DNA of 64,000 nt, taken from Sorghum bicolor (taxonomy: Eukaryota; Streptophyta; Magnoliopsida; Poales; Poaceae). This document shows positions 11,384 through 22,323 of the stretch, in pieces (positions within the stretch are counted from its first letter, which is position 1; every line of letters starts with the position of its first letter). The position numbers and the translations under genes are program-made. The notes under the pieces were generated by a model. The model had not been told where the DNA came from, made no database searches, and worked only from the letters and a program-made list of their open reading frames with translations. The stretch covers positions 17,538,501-17,602,500 of the forward strand of contig NC_012870.2 of assembly GCF_000003195.3 (NCBI RefSeq), in the 5' to 3' direction.

Positions 11384-11905
11384 TGTAGGGCCCCTTTGGT
11401 TCACAGGGTGGGCAAAGGATTTTTGTAGGATTAGCTTTCCTAAGGAATATTTCCTTTCCTAGCCTTTGGTTGATATGAAAAACAAAGGAAGTTTTCCATA
11501 GGATTAGAATCCTATGACTCTATTCCATAGGAAACAAAACATTAGCTCAGACCTCATGGAATTTTTCCTGGCGGGAAACAAAGTGTGTGCCCGCGCTCTG
11601 TGCATGTTCTTTTTTTTTGGTTGGCAGCTTCTGGTGAGCCTTACGTGGGCTGGCCTGGGTCATTCCAGAGGCAAACAACAAAGCGAGTGACTTTGAATGA
11701 ATAACTGGTAGATGTTCAAGATTAAAATAATGGAAGCATCTAGTCTCTGTGGTTTATTCCTGTGTTTCACCTGTGCTACTGCCAAAGGACTTCATTTCAG
11801 CTTTCCTGTGTTTTGAATTTTCGTAGGAACGGAGGGGTATGGCATATGTATTCCTAAGGTTTTCCTATTCCTACATATTTCCTATCCTGTCATCCTTTAA
11901 AGTTT
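11384..11905. mobile_element. MITE-like sequence with purine/pyrimidine inverted ends
   Basis: It starts gggcccctttggttc. The internal stretches aggaatatttcctttcc and, near the other end, cctattcctacatatttcc are roughly inverted to each other. I could not fix a target duplication, so the ends are approximate. Confidence 0.4.
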
Positions 11906-12612
11906 TTAGATGTTAGATCAGTTTTAATGGGAGTTAAATAGGTTGCCACATAGGTATTTTTGATGACATGACAATGTATTTAAGAAGAGAGAGAAGAAAT
12001 AGGTTTCATCTAGATGAAACTCTCTAGACACGATTATCAGCTCTCTATGAGTCTTGAAATCAAATGTCTATAAAACTATGGAATGAAACTCTCCGTTGAG
12101 AGTGGGTGTTTCATCTAAATTTCATTTCATTTCACATGACTTGGCAGTCTTGGAAACAACGTTATAAGACTCTCCACTGAGATTAGGCTTATATCGAATG
12201 TTGACTGTTGCATGGAGTGTTCTGACACTAATAAAAAAATAAATTACAGAATCTCGTTAGTAAACTACGAGACGAATATTAAGCCAAATTAACTCGTCAG
12301 TAGCACATGTATTATTGAAGCAATTAGTGTTTCTATAGACTAATTAGAATTAAAAATTGTGTCTTGAAAAATACTTGCAATTTATCAAATTAGTTAGTAT
12401 TTTTTATCTATATTTAATGCTTCATGTATCTAAACATTCAATGAAATAGGGTGTAAAGTTTTGAGGTGAGAAGTCCTAAGATGCGCCATCTCGCTCGCCT
12501 CATCAACTCCACTAATGTCTAGGTAATCTTTATCTATGAAACCAGAAACACTAGAATAACCAAAACTAAACTGGTAAATAAATTTAATCTTGACAATGCT
12601 TATATCATTTTA
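11906..12612. other. Non-genic DNA with decayed MITE sequence
   Basis: About 12190-12470 resembles the interior of the common grass MITE family of this window (actaattagaatt, tttaatgcttcatg), but without clear ends. Around 12000-12190 are several imperfect gaaactctc repeats. No gene is seen. Confidence 0.5.
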
Positions 12613-13032
12613 GCTGAAGGTCTTTCTGGAGGGCTGTGACTTTTATCTAGGGATCAAGTAGATGTCAATGTAGTTGAGTCCTGTATTTTTTATTTCTTAG
12701 CTATTTGCTATCACAAGCATGTTAGGAAGAAGTTCGGTCTTGTTTGTGTCTACGGAGACTCTCACCATCGCTGCACTGTCTGGATTTGGAAACAAATTCG
12801 TCATTTTGTCATGGTCAACCAGGACCTACAAGTGATATGTATGGGGAATATGAACAATACATGTAACTGAAAAGCTTGGTCCTCGACGAGCTAATCAGCG
12901 CTTAATCTCTAATTTCTGTTGCTTAGTTAAAGATTGTGGTTTCTTTGATCTTGGATATCAATACCCGGCTTACACGGTCTAACAGGAGATTCAATACCTC
13001 TCCCACTTATGAGCGGCTTGAAAGGTTCTTTG
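12613..13032 (+). pseudogene. LINE (L1-type) endonuclease fragment
   Basis: The translation, with one stop and two frame changes, has the order typical of plant L1 endonucleases: AEGLSGGL near the start, then FGLVCVYGD, VICMGNMNN, and DLGYQYPAYT followed by SNRRFNTSPTYERLERF. The rest of ORF2 is absent on both sides, so this is a short relic. Confidence 0.7.
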
Positions 13033-13649
13033 GCAAGGGGCCTCTTGGCGTTCGGCCGTTCGGACGGAATTCATGGTCCGGCAACTTCCACCTAAAATTT
13101 CGCATGTCCTCATTTCAGTGTGTGTCCGTCTCGTTTCATTGCATGCAGGTGTAGACAGACTATTTTTTCAGTGGGTCTTTTCTTGGGCAGTGCGTTATGA
13201 TGCATGCACGGACGACTCAAGCACAACAGTACACCCATGTCAGCAGCTCTCATGCATACACATAGTAATTTCCAAACAAACTAAAAAAAGTCATAACTCC
13301 TAAACTAAACGCCCAAATTAAATTTTGGTTACACCATCAGGTTTCTTACAATAAATTCTTCAAAATAAGACCCCACATTGATATATATAGATAAAATTTT
13401 AATAATGAACATCTATCTTATGAAAACAGAACATTTTGATACTGAGCAGAGACAATGTTCTAGGTTCGGAAAACAAATGTTCCGTCTCCATAAGAAAAAT
13501 GTTCTAAGTTTAGAAAACAGTCTTCTAATTTTAGATTCGTGAAAAATAGTGTTATAATATACATAAAAAATAATAAATAAAAATAAATAAAATCTAAAAC
13601 AAAGCATAAAAAATAAATAAAAACATGTAACAGAGTAAAAAGTTAAAAG
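13033..13649. other. Non-genic DNA
   Basis: AT-rich after 13300. I see no gene, no clear repeat and no RNA gene. Confidence 0.5.
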
Positions 13650-13971
13650 AACATCACATGGATATTTTTTAGACATCCTAAAAATATATTATAGAACATC
13701 ACATGTATATTGAGTGAACATCACTAAATATACCGTAAAACACCATTAAAAACATTATATAACATCACATATATATTATATAAACATCACTAAATACATC
13801 ATAAAACATCATATGTATACATGGACCTATGTTCTACGAGAATATCATACATTATAGAACACCACCTGTATACTACGAGAACATCACATGTATATTACGC
13901 GAACATCATAAAAACATTATAGAACATCCACAGATATACCACATCAACATCAAAAACATCATAAAACAAAA

Positions 13972-14061
<90 letters not shown>

Positions 14062-14290
14062 TAGAACATCACATCTATACACGTATATCACAAAATACAT
14101 TATACAATATCACATGTATAACACATGAGCATCAAAAAACACATCATATAACATCACATGTATATACTATATAAATATCACAAAAAAACATTATAAAACA
14201 TCATTATATACTATACAGATATCATAAAAAAGCATTATAGAATATTATTATATATTACTTGAACAACATAGCATCTCATGAAAATATAAA
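13650..14290. repeat. AT-rich minisatellite around a (TA)n run
   Basis: About a dozen imperfect units contain the words gaacatcacatgtata and acattatagaacatc at intervals of roughly 25-50 bases. A pure (AT)n run of 84 bp lies at 13976-14059. Open frames here are chance products of the repeat. Confidence 0.8.
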
Positions 14291-15304
14291 AAATAAAATA
14301 AAAAAGTAAACATGAAAAACAAACACAACTAATTAAGAGTAAAATAGAAAAGAATAAATAAAAGATATGCAGAAAACATTAAAGCAAAAGAAAAAAAAAG
14401 TAAAAATGAAAAAAATAAAAAAAACTTAAAGAAAAAAAACAAAAAAAATAATTAATGATAGTAATAAAAAATAAATAAAACATAAAAAGTGAAAATAATA
14501 ATTTAAAATAATAAATAGAAGCAAGAAAAGGAAAAATAATAAGAAAGGGAAAGGTAAGAAAAAGGAAAAAATAAGTAAAAAGAAAAAATGGAAAGATAAA
14601 GGATTTTAAAAATAAAAAGAATAATAAAAAACAGATAAAACAAAAAAGAAATAAAAATAAAAAGTAATGAAGCACAAAAATGAAGAAAAAGAAAAAATAA
14701 ATGAAGAAAAAAGAAGAAAAATATAAAGAAAAGAAGAGAGAGAGAGAGAGAGACTATAACGTACATGATAACTGAGTGGTCACCATCGCTGCAATCCATA
14801 TCTCCTATAAAGACAAACCCCACTAGCCTATTTCCCTTGCTTCTCCTTCCGCCACATCATCCAATGATGTCATCCATCTTCAGTTATCAAACTCCACCTC
14901 CACCCACCTTGATGAGTTAAACCGAAGTGCCTCTTCCTTCTTGAGTTCTCTCCTTCCCTCATTGATTTCTACCGTTTACATGCAGTCACGAGAGAATCAA
15001 AAGGTTGTTTATTTACTGTCATGTACATCACTTCATGTGAAGCCAAGCTTAGCCAAAGAACTAAAGTGTCGTTAGTAGCTAAAGAGACATCCTCCGTTTT
15101 CGTATCCTGGTGCGTCAACTGAATGACGAAGCCTGTAGGTCTCCCTCGATGGCTCCTCATCTTCGCTTCACAATACCCCTATAAATAATCATTCCAGCCC
15201 CCAAGCTCACAATAAACCAACACCACACAACTTCATAACACAACTATGCACTCTGCTCCGTCCACGCCTAGGCAATATAGGTGGTTTTGTGCGGCGTCAG
15301 CGCC
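14291..15304. other. A/G-rich low-complexity DNA, then plain intergenic DNA
   Basis: Bases 14291-14760 are almost free of C and T on the plus strand (aaaaataa, gaaaaag words), ending in a (GA)n run at about 14734-14752. Bases 14761-15304 are ordinary sequence with no recognisable gene. Confidence 0.6.
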
Positions 15305-15528
15305 TTAGACTATCTCCAACAATCGTCACCCAAAATACAAGACTTATTTGTCCTTTGGGTAGCGCTAATTTTTAGTCTTCTCCAACAACAAGACCTAAAA
15401 GACAACACTCTCTGCAAATGGGTCTCAAAGAGAGAGATACCCAAATTTGGGTTATGCCTCTCCTGATACCCAAAGTGGGTCTTCTGTATGGGTACTCTGT
15501 TGGAGACTATAGGTATTGTGTTGGAGAC

Positions 15529-17860
15529 CTATTTTTTTTCTCGAATACGCAGGAGATCTGCGTATCATTATATTAAGAAGAAAGAGTTTAAATACAACCA
15601 ACGCGCAACAAACGCGCTAGGTGATCATTAGCTGGACCGACCTAGCAAAGAGTTCTGTGAGCCGATATTACATAAATGGATCAACCATAATATGCTCAAC
15701 GGCGCATCCTACGAGTCCTCCCGGAAGAGCTCGCGCGCGCGCCCGTTAAACGCTGGGAACAGCGCGTCCAGGCCCTCCACCTCGCTCGATGACAATGTTC
15801 CAGTATGTAGGGCATCGAGTATCCCTCTTGGCGCGGGCGAATCCGGTGCGGTCGGTGGAGCGATCCCTAGCCGCCTGTTTAGGAGAACCTCGCCTCGCTT
15901 GGAGGCCGGGATGTGCGCCAACGGCTGGGCGGCAATCCGACTGCTCCTAGGCCGTACAGGCGGGGGCCTCCTGACATGTGTCCTCTACCGTGGAGGGGAG
16001 GCGATCAGGGGCAGTTCCCGCTCGACTCGTACCTCGTCAAGAAAGCTTGCAAGGCGTCGAGCTGCCTCGAGCGACGTCGGCGTCTCGTCCCCCACACACG
16101 ACGTCAAGCTAACTCGCACGAGGAGGCGTCAGTAGCGCCGCCTCTGGCACCGATGGCTGAGACGGGGCGGCAGCCTCGCCCAACGTGGTCGCCGTGTCGC
16201 GAGGCCAGATATGGCTTGATCGGCCATCAGACCGTCCATCGGCAGTGAAGGGCCCGCCACGGGCGCCTCCGCGACCAGCACAACGGGTCCTGTCTGAGGA
16301 GGCACGGCCTGCACAGGCGATGACGAGTCTGCCGTGCGTAGAGCAACTGTCACCGAGGAAGTAGCAACCTGAAGTAAGATAGCGAACTCCTCAAGCATTG
16401 GGTCGATCCACACGGGTGGCATCGAGCTCCTGAGCGGTTCCATCCAGGCGAGGTCATGCACAGGCTTCGACGGTAGTAGCAGCGTTTTTGTCGCCGCTCG
16501 AGGTGGCGGCTCTCGCCAGCTTTCCTCGTGGTCGTCGGAGATGTCGCCGTCTTCTTCCCCCGACGCCCGCACAGTCCACGGCGACCTGCACAGGCCTCCC
16601 CGCGCAAGTCGAGCCGCGGGACACGCGCTGAGGTACCACAGCATGCCTAGGGCATTTGCAATCCCTGGCAAGGTGGTGGAGACCGCGACAACGTAGGCAA
16701 CGCCAAGGTAAACGGCAAGTCGCTACTTGGTGAGTAGCGGACAGACAATTGAAGCATCTCCCAAAAAGCTCTGTGGGGATCTTTCGAGGCTGTTGGCGCT
16801 GCAACTGGCCGGTACGAGACACAACCGAGGTGGTAGCCGACCCCGTCTGCTGTCGTTGGAGTACCTCCTGCCATCCGCGGCGTCAGGGGCGGATATCCTA
16901 CCTCGGCGGCGCTGGCGAGGGGTGCGACCCTCCACAGGCCGCACAGGTAAGCCACACACCAACTGCGGACGCGGCCTATCGCACCACCTCCGCCCGTGAC
17001 GTCCGAGGCGCTGACGTGCCGGGATACGGCCCTCCAATGGCTGAATGGGCATGCCGTGCACCACCTGCGGATGCGGCCGACGCCGCCTCCCACCTCTTCG
17101 GCCCAGCACCACGCCAGCATGGCCCGAAGACGAATGCCTGGTGTGCGGCAAGGGCGGCTCGGGCCGTAGCGATCCTCGGCGGCAACGACGCGCGACGAAG
17201 CGCATCCAGGTAGGAGATTGGCGCCGTGTTTGAGTCAGGGGTGTCAACAATGTCCGTGTCCGCCCAACGACGGGCCTTAGACCGACCCGCCCCCGGATGG
17301 AAAGGCGCGGCATTTGGGGACAAGGCGGATGTCGGGCTCGAAGAGGGAGCGGACGAACGGAGGGGGCTCACGTCCGTGCCCAAATCCTCATCCTTGCGAG
17401 AAGCCCCCTGGCTGGCAGCTGCGCGAACGTAGGGGGCTTGCCATGGTCGGCGACGATACCCGGCGCGTGCTCCGCGCCAGAGGGAGATGGGAGGTGGTCG
17501 GCGGCCGACGGCGGCGGGGGTGGCGGGGGCGCCACGGTGGGCGCGGCCGGACCCAGTGAGTGGGGCGCTCCAACAACGCAAGGAGGGGCCGGCGACCATG
17601 GGGCGTCAGATCCCAGCTCCACGAGCGGCGGCGGCTGTGGCGCATCCGCGGACGTCGAGGGCGGCGGCGGCTCCCGAGCGGCCTGCAGGTGAGCCTCTGT
17701 GCATGGGCGTGGAGAGGAGGGAGGGGTGGCGAGAGGAAGAGAGGTGGAGCGGTGTGCAAGCGCGGGCACCGGCGCCGCTGGCGGCGGTGGCAGGGGAAGG
17801 GCCAGAGGCTCGGGAGTCCTCTGCCTTCGAGTTGGGTTTGAGTTTCCAAATAGGTCTCCC
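15529..17860 (-). mobile_element. LINE with ORF1 but no ORF2
   Basis: The LINE is flanked by a 9-bp direct repeat, gttggagac, at 15520-15528 and 17861-17869. Read on the minus strand its 3' end has the common grass LINE tail (cgtattcgag followed by an A run). The 2.3 kb body encodes only an ORF1-like protein with CCHC zinc knuckles. There is no endonuclease or reverse transcriptase, so it would need an autonomous partner or is an internal deletion product. Confidence 0.7.
15709..17849 (-). pseudogene. LINE ORF1 (gag-like, two CCHC zinc knuckles), frame-shifted
   Basis: The reading frame alternates between two minus-strand frames. The first 500 bases are proline/alanine-rich. A middle segment has the words SYLDAL and GAGRSKARRWAD. 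At about 16700-16790 are two CX2CX4HX4C knuckles, CFNCLSATHQVATC and CLRCRGLHHLARDC, which would bind nucleic acid. A serine/proline-rich tail follows down to about 15709. The several frame changes show it is decayed, though base errors cannot be excluded. Confidence 0.6.
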
Positions 17861-17876
17861 GTTGGAGACAACCTTA

Positions 17877-18327
17877 GTAAGCGGACCAGGCAGACCAGCA
17901 GACGATACGCGGGTGGCCTGGAGGCTGCACGAAGCTTCGGTTCAAGACTTCAAGTCCGTCTCTCCGTGAGTGCATGGGAATTGGCTGAGCGGTCCGCTCG
18001 GTACTTCAGCATGGCAGGCCAACAGCCAACTAGATTAACTAAAGTAGTAATTTATTTGATTTCTATATGTTGCTTCACAAATTAACATGTTTGTATTATA
18101 TGTTGTCAAAAAAACATGTTTGTGTATTATTATAACTTTTCGCTGCATAAGTATTCACTTGACACAAAAAATCTCACATCAATGTGTAATGGTTGGACGC
18201 GTGCCGTGATAACCTGACGCATGCAGAAACAAGCAGCATGGTTGGATGGAGCGCTGCTGACTGGTGCTCTAATTTTTCCAAATATTTCTGTCTATTATTT
18301 GCCATGATTTGTAAAATTTGAAACTAA
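17877..18327. other. Non-genic DNA
   Basis: Mixed sequence between two MITEs. No gene or repeat is recognised. Confidence 0.5.
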
Positions 18328-18644
18328 GGCCCTTTTTAGATTGGAGATGAAATTTGATCGTATGTGTCGGAAGGATGTTGGGAGATGTTTTAAGAACTAA
18401 TTAAAAAAACAAATTACATAGCTCGTCTGGAAACTGCAAGACAAATCTATTAATTAGCACATGTGAGTTACTGTAGCACTTAAGGCTAATTATAGACTAA
18501 TTAGGCTTAAAAGATTCATCTCGTGATTTCTAACCAAACTGTATAATTATTTTATTTTTTTATTTATATTTAAAGTTTCATGCATGTGTTCAAAGATTCG
18601 ATGGGATAGATGAAAAATTTTTAAGTGGAAAACTAAACAGGGCC
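18328..18644. mobile_element. Tourist-like MITE, 317 bp
   Basis: The ends are ggccctttttag and aactaaacagggcc, flanked by taa at 18325-18327 and 18645-18647. It ends 61 bp from the P450 stop codon and so may be part of that gene's 3' UTR. Confidence 0.8.
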
Positions 18645-18705
18645 TAAACAAAGGCCTAGAGATGAACCAAAAGCTAGGGCCTCACGGTGATGGACTGATG
18701 GCCCA

Positions 18706-20316
18706 TCAATCGCCATTCAAACAAGTGGTTCTGCGCACCAGGTGCGCGCGGAGCGGTTTCTTCATGACAGTGGTGAATTCGCGAGTCTCGGCGAAATCCA
18801 CCTCGTCGCCGGGCACCTCTTTCCATTCGAATTCCCTAACCAAGTTGGCCACGAAGTACTCCAAGTGAAGCATGGCGATGCCAAGCCCGGCGCAAATTCG
18901 CCGCCCGGCGCCGAAAGGCATCATCTTGATCTCCCTGCTGCCAGTCACGTCCACGCCCTCACCGTCGCCGCCTGCCAGGAACCGCTCCGGCACGAACTCC
19001 ATGGGCCTGTCCCACTCCCGCTCGTCCCACCCCATCTCTGCCACCGTGAAGTTCACCGACGCGCCCTTGGGGATCAGGTACCCGCCGACCTCCATGTCCT
19101 CCGCCGCCTTGTGCGACAGCACGAAGTGTGCAGGGGGGTGCCGGCGCAGTCCCTCGAGGACGACGGCCTTGAGGTACGGCATCTTCTGCGTGTCCTCCTC
19201 GGCATCTTCCCCTTGCTCGTCGCCGCACGTCGCCTTGACCTCGCTGTAGAGCTTCTCCTGTGCGTCCGGGTTCTTGACCAGCTCGGCCATGATCCACTGC
19301 AGCGCGGTGGACGTCGTGTCGGTGCCAGCGGTGAGGAACTCGGAGCAGAGGTTGGAGATCTCGTCGTCAGTGAGCGCGCGGTCCCCCTCTTCGGGTAGCC
19401 TGATGTCGAGCAGCGTGTCCACGTACGAGTGCTCGAACGTCGTCGTCGTCGTCGTCTCCTCTTCTGGCGCCACCGCGGCACCACCTTGGTTCTTGACCAG
19501 CTGCTGCTTGCGCACTCGGCGCGCATCGATCAATGGCACGAAGAGCTCCTTCTGCCGCTGTCGAGCGGCAAGCCCCTCCTGGAGGCGGTCGCGGAAGAGG
19601 ATCCTGGTCAGTGCCGGCCAGAACGCGAGCACGCTCGTGTTCTTGGCCACGAACATGAGCCAGCCGTACTGCGCGGACTCGATGGCGCGCACCGCGGGCT
19701 CGTCCAGCCGCTCGCCGAAGCACATGAGCACGAGGAGGCAGAACATGGCGTACCGGAACGTCTCCATCACGGGGGGCGGCGCCTGTTCTCTCGCCTGGGC
19801 CTCCTCGGCCTCCCGCCGGAGCTTCTCCGCGAGCACGCGGCGCCCCCACGCGCGCGCCGGCGCGAACAGCTTCACCCGCGACGGGTGCAGCGTCTCGGCG
19901 ACGAGGTTGCGGCGCAGAAGCCGCCACACGGGACCGTAGCTGGACCGCGAGATGGTGTTGCCGCTCTCCCCCAGCAGCGCGCGCGTGACGGCGTGGCGGT
20001 CGGCGAGCGCGGCCCCGCTCTCGACCAGCGCCGCGTGCGCGATGCGGCGGTCAGCGATGAAGATCGACAGGCTCGGCCCTACCCGCAGCGAGACGACGGG
20101 GCCGTAACGCGCGACGAGGCGCCGGAGCAGCGCCTCCACGTCGGACGAGTAGCGCCTCAGCAGCAGCAGGTTGCCGACGAACGGCAGACCCGGTGGGCAC
20201 GGCGGGAGCCGGGCGCCGTTCTTGCCCTTGCGGGGCCCGTGCAGCTTTCCAAGCAGGACGGCGACGAGGGGCAGGAGGAGGAGGGCGGCGAGGATTAGGA
20301 GCTGTGCTGTGGCCAT
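18706..20316 (-). CDS. Cytochrome P450, CYP89 type
   Basis: This intact 536-residue single-exon gene encodes a microsomal A-type P450 (CYP71 clan) of the CYP89 family. Residues 6-22 form the ER membrane anchor and a proline-rich hinge follows at about 38-48. All P450 signatures are present: WRLLRR (C helix), the oxygen-binding AGTDTTS at 330-336, EGLR at 388-391, PERF at 443-446, and the heme loop FGAGRRICAG at 468-477 with the heme cysteine at 475. Lack of introns and full length match plant CYP89A genes. Arabidopsis CYP89A9 oxidises chlorophyll catabolites; the substrate of this protein cannot be read from sequence. The third codon positions are strongly GC-biased, normal for grass genes. 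The 5' flank is duplicated elsewhere in the window. The subfamily number is not assigned. Confidence 0.93.
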   Translation of the reverse strand: MATAQLLILAALLLLPLVAVLLGKLHGPRKGKNGARLPPCPPGLPFVGNLLLLRRYSSDVEALLRRLVARYGPVVSLRVGPSLSIFIADRRIAHAALVESGAALADRHAVTRALLGESGNTISRSSYGPVWRLLRRNLVAETLHPSRVKLFAPARAWGRRVLAEKLRREAEEAQAREQAPPPVMETFRYAMFCLLVLMCFGERLDEPAVRAIESAQYGWLMFVAKNTSVLAFWPALTRILFRDRLQEGLAARQRQKELFVPLIDARRVRKQQLVKNQGGAAVAPEEETTTTTTFEHSYVDTLLDIRLPEEGDRALTDDEISNLCSEFLTAGTDTTSTALQWIMAELVKNPDAQEKLYSEVKATCGDEQGEDAEEDTQKMPYLKAVVLEGLRRHPPAHFVLSHKAAEDMEVGGYLIPKGASVNFTVAEMGWDEREWDRPMEFVPERFLAGGDGEGVDVTGSREIKMMPFGAGRRICAGLGIAMLHLEYFVANLVREFEWKEVPGDEVDFAETREFTTVMKKPLRAHLVRRTTCLNGD

Positions 20317-20518
20317 GGCCAGGTCTTCTTACTCTGCTTTGTCTATTTTCCGTCCATACCGAGATGAAGAGGAAGGGAAACCTCACTCTCATAGTGCCTA
20401 TCGACGTCATGGCTGATGGAAATTATTGGTTCTTTTGCCATGTTTTTCTTGAACGAGTAGAGGAGACGGCACTGACATGAGATCTGCACCAAAACAAGAT
20501 AGCGTTGTTTACTTAAAA
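20317..20518 (-). promoter_or_regulatory. P450 proximal upstream region
   Basis: These are the 200 bases before the P450 ATG. I see no convincing TATA box at the usual distance, so the transcription start is open. Confidence 0.3.
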
Positions 20519-21050
20519 AAAAGTCCGATGCATAGAACACGGATCAGATCGTCGTGTACCCATCGGAGAATCTCTCACAGGAATAATTTACTACGAGTTG
20601 GGAAGAGATGAAAGGGAAACTTGACAGAGCCGAGATCCAGTCGACTGATATAGAGCATGCTAATCACATTTCGCAGCACCCACAAGTGCAAGGGTCTACT
20701 AGGCCTTGTTTATTTTCTAAAATAAAAAATTCCGTGATATTGTAGTACTTTCGTTTATTTGTGGTAATTATTGTTTAACTATGGACTAACTAGGCTCAAA
20801 AGATTTGCCTCGTCAATTCCGACCAAACTGTACAATTAGTTTTTATTTTCGCATATATTTAATATTCTATACATGCGTATAAAGATTCGATATAACGGGG
20901 AATTTTAAAAAATTTTAGATTTTTATGTGAAAGTAAACAAAGCCAAGGTTCGATTCTGCTAAAAAACAGTATGCATTCCTCCTTGTTGCAAACAGTGGCT
21001 ACAGTGAAAAGGAAAGACAGCGATGGTCACCCCTCGATACTTCCACAGAT
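20519..21050. repeat. Segmental duplication copy B, upstream of the P450
   Basis: Bases 20522-20570 (gtccgatgcatagaac, gatcgtcgtgt) match 36225-36270. Bases 20655-21045 (catgctaatcacattt, then attcctccttgttgcaaac) match 37207-37357. About 900 bp present in copy C between these blocks is absent here. Copy B has a 243-bp MITE that copy C lacks. Confidence 0.75.
20702..20944. mobile_element. Tourist-like MITE, 243 bp, with an empty site in copy C
   Basis: The ends are ggccttgtttatttt and gtaaacaaagcc. The matching site at about 37254-37270 in copy C runs straight through (gggtctactaaagg), so the MITE inserted after the duplication. Confidence 0.85.
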
Positions 21051-21439
21051 TTTTTATCTTTAAAGTCAGGAGGAGGGAGACCCCACTTGATTCATTGTAT
21101 ATGTAGCCCAACGCGGGCCATTACATTTTACAATTCCAACAACCGTTGTGCCGGTTTCGGATCGGAGGCAAGAAACACAAAATTATTAGAGTCTGTCTAA
21201 TGCACATTCGGTTGTTTCACTGTCTTGCAAACAACCGGTTGTTTTTAGGAAACAAAACAACCGGATTATGTACGCATCAAATTTAATTGTTTTTCCTCCT
21301 CAAAACAACCGGGTATTTCAAAAAGACAAAACAAACACAATTCTGTAGGCTAAGTATTCAGTTATTTTGACCATTCAAAACAACCAGTTCTCCTAAAAAA
21401 CATAAGAACATAAGAGTTAGATTGTGGCAAGTCCACAAG

Positions 21440-22030
21440 TACAAGAGAGAGAGAGAGAGAGCAAACACACAAACACACACACACGCTGACACACCCACAC
21501 ATCTGCTTTCCAGTAGTGCAACAACAGCTACGGAAAAGACCCACAAACACAAAAAAACCAAACACAAACAGACAAAAAAAACAGAGAGAGAGAGAGCAAA
21601 CACAACCACACACAAACACACACACGCTGACACACACCCACACATCTGCTTTCCAGTAGTGCAACAGCAGCTACGGAAAAGACCCACAAACACAAAAAAC
21701 CAAACACAAACAGACAAAAAAAACAGAGAGAGATAAAATAAAAGCACAAAGAGAAAACATCCACAAAAACTAAAAAAATATACACTTAAAAAATTAGCCA
21801 AATAAATATACACTTAAAAAATTAGGCAGAAAGAATCACAAACAAAAACACAAACAGACACACACACAAACAGAGGGAGATAAAATAAAAGCACAAAGAG
21901 AAAACATCCACAAAGACTAAAAAATATACACTTAAAAAAATAGGCAAACAAATATACACTTAAAAAATTAGGCAGAAAAAATCACAAACAAAAACACAAA
22001 CAGACACACACACAGACCTACAAACACACA
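21440..22030. repeat. Two sets of tandem repeats near the left end of the MULE
   Basis: A unit of about 140 bp with gagagag, cacacacacgctgacac and gcaacaacagctacgg occurs twice (about 21443-21583 and 21584-21726). A second unit of about 147 bp with agcacaaagagaaaacatcc occurs twice (about 21727-21873 and 21874-22018). Both are CA/GA-rich. The left end is thus longer than the right one. Confidence 0.85.
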
Positions 22031-22323
22031 CACACAGAAACAAACAAACACACACGAGGAAATAAAAAGGCCTCATAATAAAAGTAGGCCCAAAGAACCA
22101 GGCCCAAACTTAAAAAATAAAAATAAGCCCAAAAAAGAAAAAAAAATGGAAATGAGTAAGAAAATAAAAAAAGGGAAGGACCAAAATGAAAAAACATAAG
22201 TCTTGCAAAACAAGAAGAACGGGGACACGGGAGGGGAGAACTAACCAGATACTACACAGATCCAATCTGGCAGACGAGGCTTCAGGAAAGAGAGGGAGGG
22301 GGGTGAGAAGGCGACAAACAAAA

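Larger units (their letters stand above)
15308..17873. mobile_element. MITE (TTA target duplication) split by a LINE
   Basis: The outer ends carry tctccaac and gttggaga as inverted repeats and are flanked by tta at 15305-15307 and 17874-17876. Without the LINE the element is about 230 bp. TTA fits the PIF/Tourist type. Confidence 0.55.

Noticed and set aside
13829..14128. 99-residue open frame
   Set aside because: It is a translation of the AT minisatellite and the (TA)n run.
18742..20298. Several long plus-strand frames, up to 289 residues
   Set aside because: All are antisense shadows of the P450 gene.
21422..21813. Open frames on both strands in CA/GA-rich DNA
   Set aside because: They translate tandem low-complexity repeats only.
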